From NCBI GenBank assembly GCA_946478985.1, contig CAMLDZ010000011.1, positions 1 through 50,103 of the forward strand: DNA of 50,103 bases, given 5' to 3'. The DNA is from an uncultured Solimonas sp. (lineage in GTDB: Bacteria > Pseudomonadota > Gammaproteobacteria > Nevskiales > Nevskiaceae). A program made the position numbers and the translations under genes. Under the pieces are notes generated by a model that saw only the letters and a list, made by a program, of their open reading frames with translations, made no database searches and had not been told where the DNA came from. This document shows positions 17,158 to 26,136 of this stretch, piece after piece (position 1 is the first letter of the stretch; each line of letters starts with the position of its first letter).

Positions 17158-17655
17158 TTACTCCTGCTTCAAGTCACAATTCACGGAGGGTTGACTGCTC
17201 TCGCTTATGTGTTCCCGTGCCTGCGCCAGCGGGATGTCCAATTCGCCCTTGTCCAGATGCAGTCGCGCCAAGCTGACGCGGCGGTAGATGAGCGTGTCGC
17301 AGTGCGGACAGATGCCGACGAGGTTGCCGCCGGTGGCTGTCAGCGGCCGATATTCCGCCATCCCGACAGCCGGCCTCTGCGGCACGCGGCAGCGCACGCA
17401 GTAGATTTCGCCAGGCTGGCAGGGCCGCTTGTTCGCCACGCGGCGCCGGTTCAGATAGGCGGATAGTTCGCGGCCCAGAATCAGCAGCGGACGCTGATCG
17501 GTCAGCGCCGGCAAGCCACCGCGCAGCCACTCGCGCACGGTGTTCTTGTGAACACCCAGCAGCGCGGCAACCTCCTCTACCGAGTAGTTGCGATGAATTT
17601 TCACGCGGCGCGGATTCGGCAGGCGGCGATGCGCCCGCGCAACAGGCTTCACCAC
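17158..17655 (-). CDS. Helix-turn-helix protein with zinc-ribbon
   Basis: The 165-residue protein has an HTH of excisionase/MerR type at about residues 24-48 (YSVEEVAALLGVHKNTVREWLRGG) and a second half with two CxxC pairs (Cys86/Cys89 in YCVRC and Cys116/Cys119 in CPHC), which should bind zinc. The GTG start at 17655 lies 2 bp after the stop of the AlpA-like gene, so translation is probably coupled. Sitting between an AlpA-like regulator and a recombinase, it is likely a DNA-binding accessory factor for excision or integration. The family has no name I can give with certainty. The GTG has only a weak ribosome site, as expected for a coupled gene. Confidence 0.75.
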   Translation of the reverse strand: MVKPVARAHRRLPNPRRVKIHRNYSVEEVAALLGVHKNTVREWLRGGLPALTDQRPLLILGRELSAYLNRRRVANKRPCQPGEIYCVRCRVPQRPAVGMAEYRPLTATGGNLVGICPHCDTLIYRRVSLARLHLDKGELDIPLAQAREHISESSQPSVNCDLKQE

Positions 17656-17657
17656 GA

Positions 17658-17903
17658 CTAGCCGCCCGTCTTGCGGCTGGTCTCGATCTGGCGGTTGAGC
17701 CAGTCATCCACCTCGTGCGCCAGCCACCCGACGGCTGCGCCACCCAGCCGGATCGGCTTCGGGAAGCTGGCGTCGTGGCGCGGGGACTTGGGGTTGATCT
17801 TGTCGTACAGCGTGCTGCGCGATAAGCCCAGGCGCTGCTCAAGGTCGCGGCGGCGCAGGATGCGCAGTGAGGGACTAGGGTGCGGAGTGGCAGTGGTCGG
17901 CAT
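17658..17903 (-). CDS. AlpA-family excisionase-like regulator
   Basis: The 81-residue protein carries an AlpA-type HTH: LRILRRRDLEQRLGLSRSTLYDKINPKS, then the typical FPKPIRLGGAAVGWLAHEVDDWLNRQIE, in which residues near RLGG and W contact DNA in the winged helix. AlpA proteins regulate integrase genes or act as recombination directionality factors in P4-like elements. It begins the three-gene module with the HTH/zinc protein and the left recombinase. A short palindrome (AGGATG-6-CATCCT) 14 bp upstream of its ATG may be its own operator. Confidence 0.88.
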   Translation of the reverse strand: MPTTATPHPSPSLRILRRRDLEQRLGLSRSTLYDKINPKSPRHDASFPKPIRLGGAAVGWLAHEVDDWLNRQIETSRKTGG

Positions 17904-17917
17904 GTTTCGGCTTTCTT

Positions 17918-17935
17918 AGGATGTGGGCGCATCCT
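17918..17935. promoter_or_regulatory. Short palindrome upstream of the AlpA-like gene
   Basis: AGGATG and CATCCT form a 6-bp inverted repeat around a 6-bp centre, 14 bp upstream of the AlpA-like start. Small dyads at this position often serve as autoregulatory operators for AlpA or Xre proteins. No clear -10/-35 pair was seen near it. Confidence 0.3.
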
Positions 17936-17993
17936 TGCCGCACTCGCCCCAGAGCAACAGGACAAAGATTTCGCTTTTGCCGATTTCTGTCCG

Positions 17994-18872
17994 CTAGAAC
18001 GGCGGGTCGCCCAGATCGATCTTCTTGCGCTGGGTCTTGTCGCTGCTGTTCTTTGCCTGATAGCGGCGCACCTGCTTGCGCACCGAGTCCTCATCGAGCA
18101 TCTCGTCGTCTTCAAGACCCAGCGCCACATTGGCGACCGTAGCGAGCAACGAAAACGGGATGGCTGCGCCGTGCCGCTCCAACTCTTCATACAGTGTGCA
18201 GGTGAAGTAGATCGATTTAGTTCCGCGTGACCTTGAATGGCCGATGGGCTTGCTTGACCGCATAAAGGAGCGGTCGAAGAAGTCATCTTCAAGAGTCCAT
18301 GAAATTAGCGAATGAAGCTGCTCGATAAGGTGACTGTCCGGATAGTCCCATGGCATCTGGTACAGCCCATCTTCATCAATCCAAAAGGCAACGACATGCC
18401 CCATTTCATCGACGCCCCAGGAAGACAATGCGCGCATGACCGACTTTTCCTGATCGTCCTCTTCGATCATCGGGCCAAGATCACCTACGCTGAATTTCGT
18501 ACCTTCCAGTAAGTCGATCAGAGCCTCCGCATGACTGCGAACCTTAGCGAGATAGGCGGCGCGCTCCTTGGGTGGCAAGTTTCCGGGCTTGCCCGGCAGT
18601 TGGGTTGCCTTCTTAACGCTGGCACAGAAACTTAGGGACGAGCGAAAAAGTCTTTGGGCACCCTCGCCATAATCGCGGCGGTCGCGCCACTCTAGATTCG
18701 CGTGCCAATCCCATACCGGCTGCATGCGTGGGTCGCATACCAAGTCAGGATCGAAAGGCAGATAAGAATTCTTGCTGGGCTTGTTTAACCACTCGCGCAA
18801 ATCAGCCGGCGTCCAGACTGGCCATTTCTGGTCGGGGTCTCTCTTCCACAAGGCACGAGCTTGCTTTGCCAA
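17994..18872 (-). CDS. Unrecognised island protein (292 residues)
   Basis: I do not recognise this protein. It starts at a TTG (18872) preceded by AAGGAG with 6-bp spacing, a strong ribosome site. It is soluble: no signal or membrane helix. It is rich in Trp and acidic residues in the first 200 residues (WKRDPDQKWPVWTPADLREWL; MIEEDDQEKSVMRALSSWGVDEMGHVVAFWIDEDGLYQMPWD), has a helical segment near 230-265 (LYEELERHGAAIPFSLLATVANVAL) and a basic tail (VRRYQAKNSSDKTQRKKIDLGD). It lies 59 bp downstream of the restriction enzyme on the same strand. It may be a partner, inhibitor or independent defence protein; none of these is shown by the sequence. Confidence 0.75.
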   Translation of the reverse strand: MAKQARALWKRDPDQKWPVWTPADLREWLNKPSKNSYLPFDPDLVCDPRMQPVWDWHANLEWRDRRDYGEGAQRLFRSSLSFCASVKKATQLPGKPGNLPPKERAAYLAKVRSHAEALIDLLEGTKFSVGDLGPMIEEDDQEKSVMRALSSWGVDEMGHVVAFWIDEDGLYQMPWDYPDSHLIEQLHSLISWTLEDDFFDRSFMRSSKPIGHSRSRGTKSIYFTCTLYEELERHGAAIPFSLLATVANVALGLEDDEMLDEDSVRKQVRRYQAKNSSDKTQRKKIDLGDPPF

Positions 18873-18931
18873 TCTGCGCTCCTTCCACTCGTTCTAGACT
18901 TATCCCGATTGCACCATCACAGCCCACGGAG

Positions 18932-21900
18932 TCAGATGTTCAGTGCCGGCAGCGCCTTGACGATCTTCATGGTCTCAAGGCTCACCGTGACCACCCGCAG
19001 CAGCAGTTCCAGCGGGTAGCGCGGGTTGTTCATGGTTTCGGTGGCCCAGTCGTTGGCGTCGCTGACGATGCCGCTGTCCTTGTCGGTCTTCACGCACTGG
19101 CGCTCCATCACCCAGTCGATCGCCGGCTTGCCGTTGACGACGTATTCGTAGGCATCCAGCGGAATGCCGGTAACGGTGATGCGGCTGTTGTAGATCACCG
19201 TGCTGAGGTCTTTGTCCTTGCCCTTCTTGCCGAAGCGCATTTTCTCGACGCGGTAGTCGGCATCGGCCAGCGGCTTGCTGCCCTGCTCGATCTTGGCGCC
19301 GGCATACATCGGCACGGTTTCGTAGTTCAGGTGCAGTTCCGCCAGCGCGCGGCCGGCGCGGCTGAAGGCCCAGAAATCTGTGGCCGACTTCACGCAGGGA
19401 ATGCGCGGCAACTCTTTGCCGAGGTTATCTGCATAGCGTTCGCGGTAGTCCAGCGAATGCAGCAGGCCGTAGATGTAATAGAACAGGTCCTCCTTGCCTA
19501 TGGTTTCGCCATTGTAGGCGGCGCGGAAATGCGCTAACCCTTCATCGGTGATGGCATCGCGACGCTTGCGGACGATTGGTGTGGCCAAATCCGCTGCGAA
19601 CAGGCCCACTTGAGTCGGTTCCTTGTCCGCTTCGGCGTCCGGATTGTCGTAGAGATAGAGTGGGAAATATTGCGACCCCACCATGTCTACCGCATGCAGA
19701 CTGGGGACGACGTTGGTGATGAATACCGAATAGGCACTTCGGGAATCCGATGCCGACACACCGATGGCGATGTTCTCAGCCGCCGCATCCGGGAAGATGC
19801 GCGGCATCTGGTAAACCATTTCGTTGAAGCGCCGGTTGAAATACAGCCATTGCTTGGTGAAAGGCCGATATAGACCCAGCGCAAGGCCCTTCGATTCAAA
19901 TTCAAAGCGACGATCCCTGCTCAGTTCCTGCTTCAGCGCGCGCGTCCAACTGATCTTCGTTGGGTCGGCATCAACGAAACCGTCCACCTTGACGTCGCGC
20001 TCCCTCTTCGACAGCGCGCCATGTGCATCACTGAACCGCCCGGCCTCGGCGTTGTAGAACGCGATCATCCGCGTCATGTTGTCTGTGACGGCCGCTTTGG
20101 ACGGGTTGTAGCACCAGGCATCGCGCTGGGTTTTCACGCCATTCGAGTAGCTCTCAAATAGCCCATGACCATCACCGCCCTTATCTCCCAGCGCGATGAA
20201 TTCGCCGAAGCTGTCGTCGCGTTGTTTGAGCCAGTCGCCATGCGCATCTGGCGTGATGCTCTGCCAGCCATTAGCGGCACTGATGCCAGCGACGCTGGCA
20301 TAACTGCTGATTTTGCCCAGCTTCTCCTCACGGGTCAGGTAGTCGCCGATGTCGCAGAAGTGAATCTGGCCGTGCTCTGTATCGTTCGGATTCTTCACCA
20401 GCACAAAAATGCAAATTGCGGCGCCGCTTGCGGCACCAAATATTTGTCCGCCCTCACGTTTTGCGCGTTCGCCAGCCGTCTTCTGGCCGCGAAGCCCTCG
20501 AAGATGAAAAACATAAACATTAGAAAACTCATCAGCCAAGCACCGACGTAGCCCATCAGTAGTCTTTGCCTCAAGAAAACCAGCATTGGTGACAAAGCCG
20601 ATTACCCCGGCATTGCCGATTCGGTCGCTGGCCCAACGGATGGCGCGGATGTAGCTGTCGTAAAGTGAATTCTTGTTCGTGGCGGCGGAGCGCTCAGCAT
20701 AGGTGCTACGGATTCTCGCATCCAGATGCGGATAGACCACCTTGTCGTTGTTGTCGTTCTCGCTTTTCTGGCCGACCGAGTACGGCGGATTGCCAAAGAT
20801 CACGCGAATATCTAGCTTCTTCTGTCGCTTGCGGCGCTTGCTGTTATCCACCAGCAGGGCGTCCACCAAGTCTTCCTTCTCATACATCTGGAAGGTATCG
20901 GTGAGGCAGATGCCTTCAAACGGCTGATAGTCGCCGCCGACGATGCCGTGATAGACCGCCTCGATGTTGATGGCGGCAATGTAGTAGGCCAGCAACACGA
21001 TCTCGTTGGCGTGGATTTCGTGCTGGTACTTGTGCGGCAGCTCCGCCGGCTTGATCAGGCCGCTTTGCAGCAGGCGGGTGATGAAGGTGCCGGTGCCGGT
21101 GAAGGGGTCGATGATATGGACGCCCTTGCTGCCCAGCGTCTGCCCGAATTCGGTCTTCAGAATGTGCGCCACACTGTGGATGATGAAGTCCACCACCTCC
21201 ACCGGCGTGTAGACGATGCCGAGCCGTTCCGTCATGCGCGGGAAGGCGTTGCGGAAGAACTTGTCGTATAGCTCCACGACAATCTTCTGCTTGCCGGCGG
21301 CGTTGTCGATACCTTCAGCGCGCATCTTCACGCTGTCATAGAAGGCTTGGAGGGTATCCGCCTCCTTGTCCAGGCGGTGTTCCTGCAAAACGTCCAGAAC
21401 GTTCTGCATCGCCTTGGACATCGGGTTGTTGCTGGCAAAGCTGTAGTTCTCAAACAGCGCATCGAACACCGGCTTGGTGATCAGGTGCTGGGCCAGCATT
21501 TCGATGATGTCCGCGTCGCTGATGCTGTCGTTGAGGTCGTCACGCAGCTCAGCGGCGAACTTGCCGAATGCCTCGCGCTCGCGGGTGTTGGCAGGGTCTT
21601 GCAGCAGCAGCGTGATGCGGTCGATATGGGTGCGGGCGATCTTGGCGATGTCATTCGCCCAGTCTTCCCAGTGGTGGCGATTGCCGACTTTCTCGACCAG
21701 CTTGGCGTAGATAGCGCGTTCGATCTCGCCGATCTCGAATTGCAGATCGCCCTGATCTTCCTTGCTGTAGCGCTTGGGCGCCGGCTCGCCGATGGCGAAC
21801 TGATTGCGACCGGCTTCCTTGTCCTTGGTGGCGGCGGTCTTGGTCTGCTTCTTCTGAATCTTGTCCGTGATGGCAATGACTTCCATCTTCTGGACGTTGG

Positions 21901-23872
21901 GGCCGACCAGCTCCATCTTGTTGACCATGGCGTCAAAGCGGTCGTCGTGCGAGCGCAGTGCTTGCAGCACCTGCCAGACCACCTTGTAGGTCTTGTTGTC
22001 CGCCAGCGCTTTATGCGGCTCCATGCCGGCCGGGATCACCACCGGCAGCACCACGTAGCCGCGCTTCTTGCCCGGCGCGTTACGCATCACGCGGCCCACG
22101 GACTGCACCACGTCTACCTGCGAGTTGCGCGGGGTGAGGAACAGCACGGCATCCAGCGCGGGGACGTCCACGCCTTCCGACAGGCAGCGCACATTGCTCA
22201 GGATGCGGCAGGTTTCGGCGGGAGGTTCCGCCTTGAGCCAGGACAGCTTGGCTTCCTTCTCGCCGGCATTCATGCCGCCGTCTACATGCTCCGCCTCGCA
22301 GGCGAGCGTGGCCATGTCCTCGTCTTCTGCCGTGCGCTGGTATTCCTCGACCACGGCCTTGAACATGCTGGCGATGTTCTTGGAGCTGACCTTGTGGGTC
22401 TTGGCGCCTTTCTGCACCTCGATCACTTGGCAGAAGGCCACGGCGCGCTGCATGGGAGATTCGTCGCCGGTCAGGCTCTCGGCCAGACCCTGCTTGGCCA
22501 GCGCCTTCCAGCAGCCGACGATCTTGGCGGCGTCGTCCACCTTGAGCTGGTTGTTCTCGTCCTTCAGCAGGTTTTGCAGGCGGCGATTGACGTGTGTTTC
22601 CTCGACGGACAACACGATGACCTTGTAGTCCACCAGCAGGCCGCGCTTGACCGCTTCCGAGAAGGTGATGACGTAGAGATCGTCGCCATACCACTCGCGG
22701 TTGTTCATGCCGTACAGCTCGGCGCCTTCTCTAGCCGCCGTCGCCTGTGCGCTGTCTCCAAAGATTCGCGGCGTTGCAGTCATGTACAGGCGCTTGGCGG
22801 CGCGGATGAAGCTGGCGTCGTGCACCTTTACGAAGTGGCTCTCCTCTTCGCCCTCGAAGGTTGCGCCCGTGGTGCGGTGCGCTTCGTCGCAGACGATCAG
22901 GTCGAAGCCCGCGAGGCCGTGCTGCTGCGCATCGCTGATGACGTCGATGCTGTGATAGGTGCTGAACACCACGCTCATATGCTGGGCGTCGTGGCGCTTG
23001 GCCATTTCCGCCGCAAGTCGCTTGGCGTCGGTGGTGGCCGGATACTGAAGCTCGTGGCTCAGCATCTGGAAGTCGTCGTCTGCTGCCTTGCGCTTCTTGC
23101 CGACGTCGCTATCCGAACAGACTGCGAAGCTGTGCAGCGGGGTGGCGCTTTCCTGCGTCCACTCGGTCAGGCTCTGGGACAGCAGTGACAGGCTCGGCAC
23201 GAGGAACAGCACGCGCTTACCGGCGCCGGCCATCTGCTCGGCGAGCTTGAGGCTGGTGAAGGTCTTGCCGGTGCCGCAGGCCATGATGAGCTTGCCGCGA
23301 TCCGCCTTCGCCAGCCCGGACAGCACGGCTTCCACCGCATTCTGCTGGTGCGGGCGCAGGGTCTTCTTAGGCTTGAGGACCGGCGCCACCTGCGGCTGAT
23401 ACCGCGACCAGTCGATCTGGCTGTTTTCCAGATCGTGCAACGTGATGAGGCTAACCGGCGGCTGCTGGTCCTGCACCGCGTTGCGCAAGTGGCCGCTGCT
23501 CTTGGTGGCCGTAAGAAAGATCAGCCGGTGCGCGAAGTGCTTTTTGCTGGACGCGGTGAAGAAGGTGGCGAAGTCGTCCAGCTTGAGAACGGCGTCTTCG
23601 TCATAGAACTTGGCCTGCATGGCGTGCAGATCGCCGGTGGCGGTTTCCGCGACGAGGTCGATGCCGGCATCAGCGCCAACGTTACCCAGGCCGCGCTTCG
23701 CCGCTTCCGCGCGCCATTCTTCCCAGAGCCAGACGCGACTACCGTATAGGTCGGCGTAGTACGGCTCGATCAGCAGGTAGGCTTTGACCAGACGCTCGAA
23801 GTAGTTGCCTTTTTCGCGCTCGGATGCGGCGCTGCGCCGGAAGGTTTCCAGCAGCGTGGTCAAGCTCGTCAC
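18932..23872 (-). CDS. Type ISP-like restriction-modification enzyme (nuclease-helicase-methylase fusion)
   Basis: This 1646-residue protein has in order: a Mrr-like PD-(D/E)xK nuclease (G70-I-D72 and Q86-A-K88); a superfamily 2 helicase with Walker A ACGTGKT at 198-204, DEAH at 329-332, LYMTATPR at 362-369 and motif VI QSVGRVMR at 590-597; a coupling region; an N6-adenine methyltransferase with DPFTGTGTF at 922-930 and NPPY at 1028-1031; and a C-terminal target-recognition region. This is the layout and approximate length of Type ISP enzymes such as LlaGI and LlaBIII, which both modify and cut DNA after translocation. The GTG start at 23872 has AGGGGG upstream. All key motifs are intact. The recognition sequence is unknown. 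Confidence 0.93.
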   Translation of the reverse strand: MTSLTTLLETFRRSAASEREKGNYFERLVKAYLLIEPYYADLYGSRVWLWEEWRAEAAKRGLGNVGADAGIDLVAETATGDLHAMQAKFYDEDAVLKLDDFATFFTASSKKHFAHRLIFLTATKSSGHLRNAVQDQQPPVSLITLHDLENSQIDWSRYQPQVAPVLKPKKTLRPHQQNAVEAVLSGLAKADRGKLIMACGTGKTFTSLKLAEQMAGAGKRVLFLVPSLSLLSQSLTEWTQESATPLHSFAVCSDSDVGKKRKAADDDFQMLSHELQYPATTDAKRLAAEMAKRHDAQHMSVVFSTYHSIDVISDAQQHGLAGFDLIVCDEAHRTTGATFEGEEESHFVKVHDASFIRAAKRLYMTATPRIFGDSAQATAAREGAELYGMNNREWYGDDLYVITFSEAVKRGLLVDYKVIVLSVEETHVNRRLQNLLKDENNQLKVDDAAKIVGCWKALAKQGLAESLTGDESPMQRAVAFCQVIEVQKGAKTHKVSSKNIASMFKAVVEEYQRTAEDEDMATLACEAEHVDGGMNAGEKEAKLSWLKAEPPAETCRILSNVRCLSEGVDVPALDAVLFLTPRNSQVDVVQSVGRVMRNAPGKKRGYVVLPVVIPAGMEPHKALADNKTYKVVWQVLQALRSHDDRFDAMVNKMELVGPNVQKMEVIAITDKIQKKQTKTAATKDKEAGRNQFAIGEPAPKRYSKEDQGDLQFEIGEIERAIYAKLVEKVGNRHHWEDWANDIAKIARTHIDRITLLLQDPANTREREAFGKFAAELRDDLNDSISDADIIEMLAQHLITKPVFDALFENYSFASNNPMSKAMQNVLDVLQEHRLDKEADTLQAFYDSVKMRAEGIDNAAGKQKIVVELYDKFFRNAFPRMTERLGIVYTPVEVVDFIIHSVAHILKTEFGQTLGSKGVHIIDPFTGTGTFITRLLQSGLIKPAELPHKYQHEIHANEIVLLAYYIAAINIEAVYHGIVGGDYQPFEGICLTDTFQMYEKEDLVDALLVDNSKRRKRQKKLDIRVIFGNPPYSVGQKSENDNNDKVVYPHLDARIRSTYAERSAATNKNSLYDSYIRAIRWASDRIGNAGVIGFVTNAGFLEAKTTDGLRRCLADEFSNVYVFHLRGLRGQKTAGERAKREGGQIFGAASGAAICIFVLVKNPNDTEHGQIHFCDIGDYLTREEKLGKISSYASVAGISAANGWQSITPDAHGDWLKQRDDSFGEFIALGDKGGDGHGLFESYSNGVKTQRDAWCYNPSKAAVTDNMTRMIAFYNAEAGRFSDAHGALSKRERDVKVDGFVDADPTKISWTRALKQELSRDRRFEFESKGLALGLYRPFTKQWLYFNRRFNEMVYQMPRIFPDAAAENIAIGVSASDSRSAYSVFITNVVPSLHAVDMVGSQYFPLYLYDNPDAEADKEPTQVGLFAADLATPIVRKRRDAITDEGLAHFRAAYNGETIGKEDLFYYIYGLLHSLDYRERYADNLGKELPRIPCVKSATDFWAFSRAGRALAELHLNYETVPMYAGAKIEQGSKPLADADYRVEKMRFGKKGKDKDLSTVIYNSRITVTGIPLDAYEYVVNGKPAIDWVMERQCVKTDKDSGIVSDANDWATETMNNPRYPLELLLRVVTVSLETMKIVKALPALNI

Positions 23873-24018
23873 AAATCCCCCTATGCGTCTCTTTGACAGG
23901 CTAAACAGAAGAAGCCTGCGATACCCACGTTACGTTTGGCTTTGTTCTTGGTCGCTTTGCAACAACGACCCCGTCATGCATCGGGTTGAGCGCCATTCGC
24001 CGAAGCTGAACGCTCGCT

Positions 24019-24765
24019 CTATCGATGTCGCCGGATCTCGTCATCACAGATCGCGCACGGCACTTCGCAAGTAAGTGTATTGCTCGAAGCATTATTCGAC
24101 GAAGGCTTCGCCAGCTCGGACATTCCAGCGAAGAAGGCAAGCTCCCAAACACCTTGAGTGTGGGCGACTGTCGTCCGATATGAGACGTAGTGACCTATCA
24201 GGAAAATTATGGCAATTACAACAGCCCACCATTGAATTGGGTTACACCAAACAGCCGACTGAATCAGAAGCACGGCAACTGCGCCGAATGAAGCCATGAG
24301 TGCCGCGCCACTGCCGTGCATCAGATCGGTCAGGCTTTCCACTCGTCCAGTTGTGCCTTTTAATCGGTCAGAGCTTGATTTATGTCCGTGCCACAGCTCG
24401 GTGACGATTTGCCAAGCCCTCATTGGGGTGGGTCGATAGTCATGTAGGAGATCACCGCACTGCTGACACTTGAAGGTTAGGTATCCCCTTGCCTGCAAAG
24501 CCATGATGACGGTTCGGTACTCACATGCGCCGTATATCTTCGCGAGTTTCCAATAAGCGATATGGTGAGTTTGACTGGCGAGATAGCCGAAACCGGCCGA
24601 TGCCAGCAGTACAACAATCGCACCTAGCCACTCGTGATCTAAGTTGGGTAGCCCCTCCAATGGTGTCAAAAAATTTGGGTTGGCCACGTACCAGAGCAGG
24701 GAAAGTTCCACCACAAACACTGTGCCGGGAACCAAATAGCGAAGGAAAGAGCGGAGATCGTTCAT
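24019..24765 (-). CDS. Four-helix membrane protein with cysteine pairs, unknown function
   Basis: The 248-residue protein starts best at the ATG at 24765 (MNDLRSFLRYLVPG); an in-frame TTG at 24789 is possible. Membrane segments are visible at about 8-27, 46-64, 153-172 and 177-196. A cytoplasmic loop between helices 2 and 3 holds FKCQQCGDL (Cys100/Cys103), and the C-terminus has TCEVPCAICDDE (Cys233, Cys237, Cys240), so metal binding is possible. I do not recognise a family. It lies 36 bp after the P4-type integrase stop and 146 bp before the restriction enzyme start, on the same strand. Base composition is AT-richer than neighbours, a sign of separate acquisition. A membrane-acting effector of defence is one idea, not evidence. 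Confidence 0.75.
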   Translation of the reverse strand: MNDLRSFLRYLVPGTVFVVELSLLWYVANPNFLTPLEGLPNLDHEWLGAIVVLLASAGFGYLASQTHHIAYWKLAKIYGACEYRTVIMALQARGYLTFKCQQCGDLLHDYRPTPMRAWQIVTELWHGHKSSSDRLKGTTGRVESLTDLMHGSGAALMASFGAVAVLLIQSAVWCNPIQWWAVVIAIIFLIGHYVSYRTTVAHTQGVWELAFFAGMSELAKPSSNNASSNTLTCEVPCAICDDEIRRHR

Positions 24766-24801
24766 TTTTCCAGTCTGCACTACAAGCAATCTGCAACAGC
24801 A

Positions 24802-26115
24802 CTACGCAGCACGGTGTGCTTTACCGAACCGGCCAATAATCACCCTGCGGCCTTCCTCGATCTGACTATCCACGAAGTCCGCCCACCATTGCAGCATCTG
24901 GCGGCGGGACTCCTTCCATTCGGCCTTGTTATATACCCCACGGACGCCCTTGGTTTCGTGCGCCAGTGCTTTTTCTATCCAGTCCCCGTTGAAGTCATGC
25001 TCGTTCAGATGGGTGGACGCGGTGCGGCGGAAGTCGTGAATCACGAAACTCTGCACATCCGCCTGCAAACCTCGTACAGCGGCGTTGAGCGTGGTCTTAC
25101 TGATCGAGCGCTTGCTGTTGCTGCGACTCGGGAACACCCATTCCGAGTCACCGGCCAGTGCGCGCAGTTCCTCGAACATGGCCACCGCCTGCTCGGACAA
25201 CGGCACAACGTGCGCCTTGTCCTTTTTCATTCGTTCCGCCGTAATCGTCCACTCGCGGCGCTCTAAATCCAGCTCTGACCACCGTGCCTCGATCAGCTCG
25301 GACTTGCGGACCATGCAGAGCATCAGCAGGTGCAAGCCGAGTTTATATGCGCGGTTGATGTTGGACTGATAGATCGCGCGCAGCAGTCGCCCGATTTCTT
25401 CGGCGGTGAGCGCCACATCGCGGCTGCGCGCCGTGGCGATGAATTTGGCCTCAATGGCTGCTGCCGGATTGAATCGCGTCTTCTGTCGCGCAATGGCATA
25501 GGCGAAAACCCGCTTGAGGATGTTGCGCGTCTGCAAGGCCATCTGCTCGGCGCCGCGCGCTTTGATGCGGTCGGTGATGTGCAGGATGTCATCCACCGTC
25601 ACTTCGTCCACCAGCTTGGTGCCGATCGTGGGAATCACGTCCTTGGTCAACACCCGCTGGATGTTGCGGCAATTGCTGTTGGCCGGCTCGGCGACTTCGC
25701 GGAACCATCGCCACGCAAAGGCTTCCACCGTGTCTTCTGCCCGCTTGGTTTGTTCCTGCGCCTTTTGTTTCGCCGCGGCGCGCACACACCAGCGCGCGAC
25801 AAACTGTGCGGCCTGCTCCTGAACCAGCGGTGGCAGGTCGCCGGGAATCGAGTCCCCGCGCGCCAGCGCCATCGGCGACACGCCTCGCTTGGCTAAATCC
25901 TTTGCAGCATCGCGCCACTGGCGTGCATCCCCAAGCGACCAAGCGGGGTACTCGCCCAGACTTACCTTCTCCTGTTTGTCGGCGAAGCGATACCGCAGCC
26001 GCCACGCCTTCGTGCCGCCCGGCATCACCTCAACGAACAGTCCGCCGCCATCGGCCACGGAGTAGGGCTTGTCCGCCGGCTTGAGGTTCTTCAGTTTGGT
26101 TTCCGACAGTGCCAT
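24802..26115 (-). CDS. P4-type integrase (DUF4102 plus tyrosine recombinase)
   Basis: The 437-residue protein has the P4 integrase N-terminal DUF4102 domain (MALSETKLKNLKPADKPYSVADGGGLFVEVMPGG), a core-binding domain, and a tyrosine recombinase domain with MVRKSEL (catalytic Arg), HDFRRTASTHL (HxxR), LAHETKGVRGVYNKAEW (second His and Tyr nucleophile). The start is preceded by GGGAG. It reads away from mnmE, in the same direction as mnmE, as does the integrase of SGI1-type islands. TGGGCACA arm-type repeats lie directly upstream (26137-26258) and could also allow autoregulation, since its promoter must lie there. It is the best candidate for the enzyme that inserted the island. Confidence 0.95.
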   Translation of the reverse strand: MALSETKLKNLKPADKPYSVADGGGLFVEVMPGGTKAWRLRYRFADKQEKVSLGEYPAWSLGDARQWRDAAKDLAKRGVSPMALARGDSIPGDLPPLVQEQAAQFVARWCVRAAAKQKAQEQTKRAEDTVEAFAWRWFREVAEPANSNCRNIQRVLTKDVIPTIGTKLVDEVTVDDILHITDRIKARGAEQMALQTRNILKRVFAYAIARQKTRFNPAAAIEAKFIATARSRDVALTAEEIGRLLRAIYQSNINRAYKLGLHLLMLCMVRKSELIEARWSELDLERREWTITAERMKKDKAHVVPLSEQAVAMFEELRALAGDSEWVFPSRSNSKRSISKTTLNAAVRGLQADVQSFVIHDFRRTASTHLNEHDFNGDWIEKALAHETKGVRGVYNKAEWKESRRQMLQWWADFVDSQIEEGRRVIIGRFGKAHRAA

Positions 26116-26136
26116 GGCCCGCTCTCCCTAGGGGGT

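Noticed and set aside
21347..23188. 613-codon frame antisense to the restriction enzyme
   Set aside because: It mirrors the helicase coding sequence, has no recognisable domain and lies on the opposite strand to intact motifs.
23901..24152. Possible small gene between the membrane protein and restriction enzyme
   Set aside because: It overlaps the end of the membrane protein gene in another frame, lacks a ribosome site and matches nothing known.
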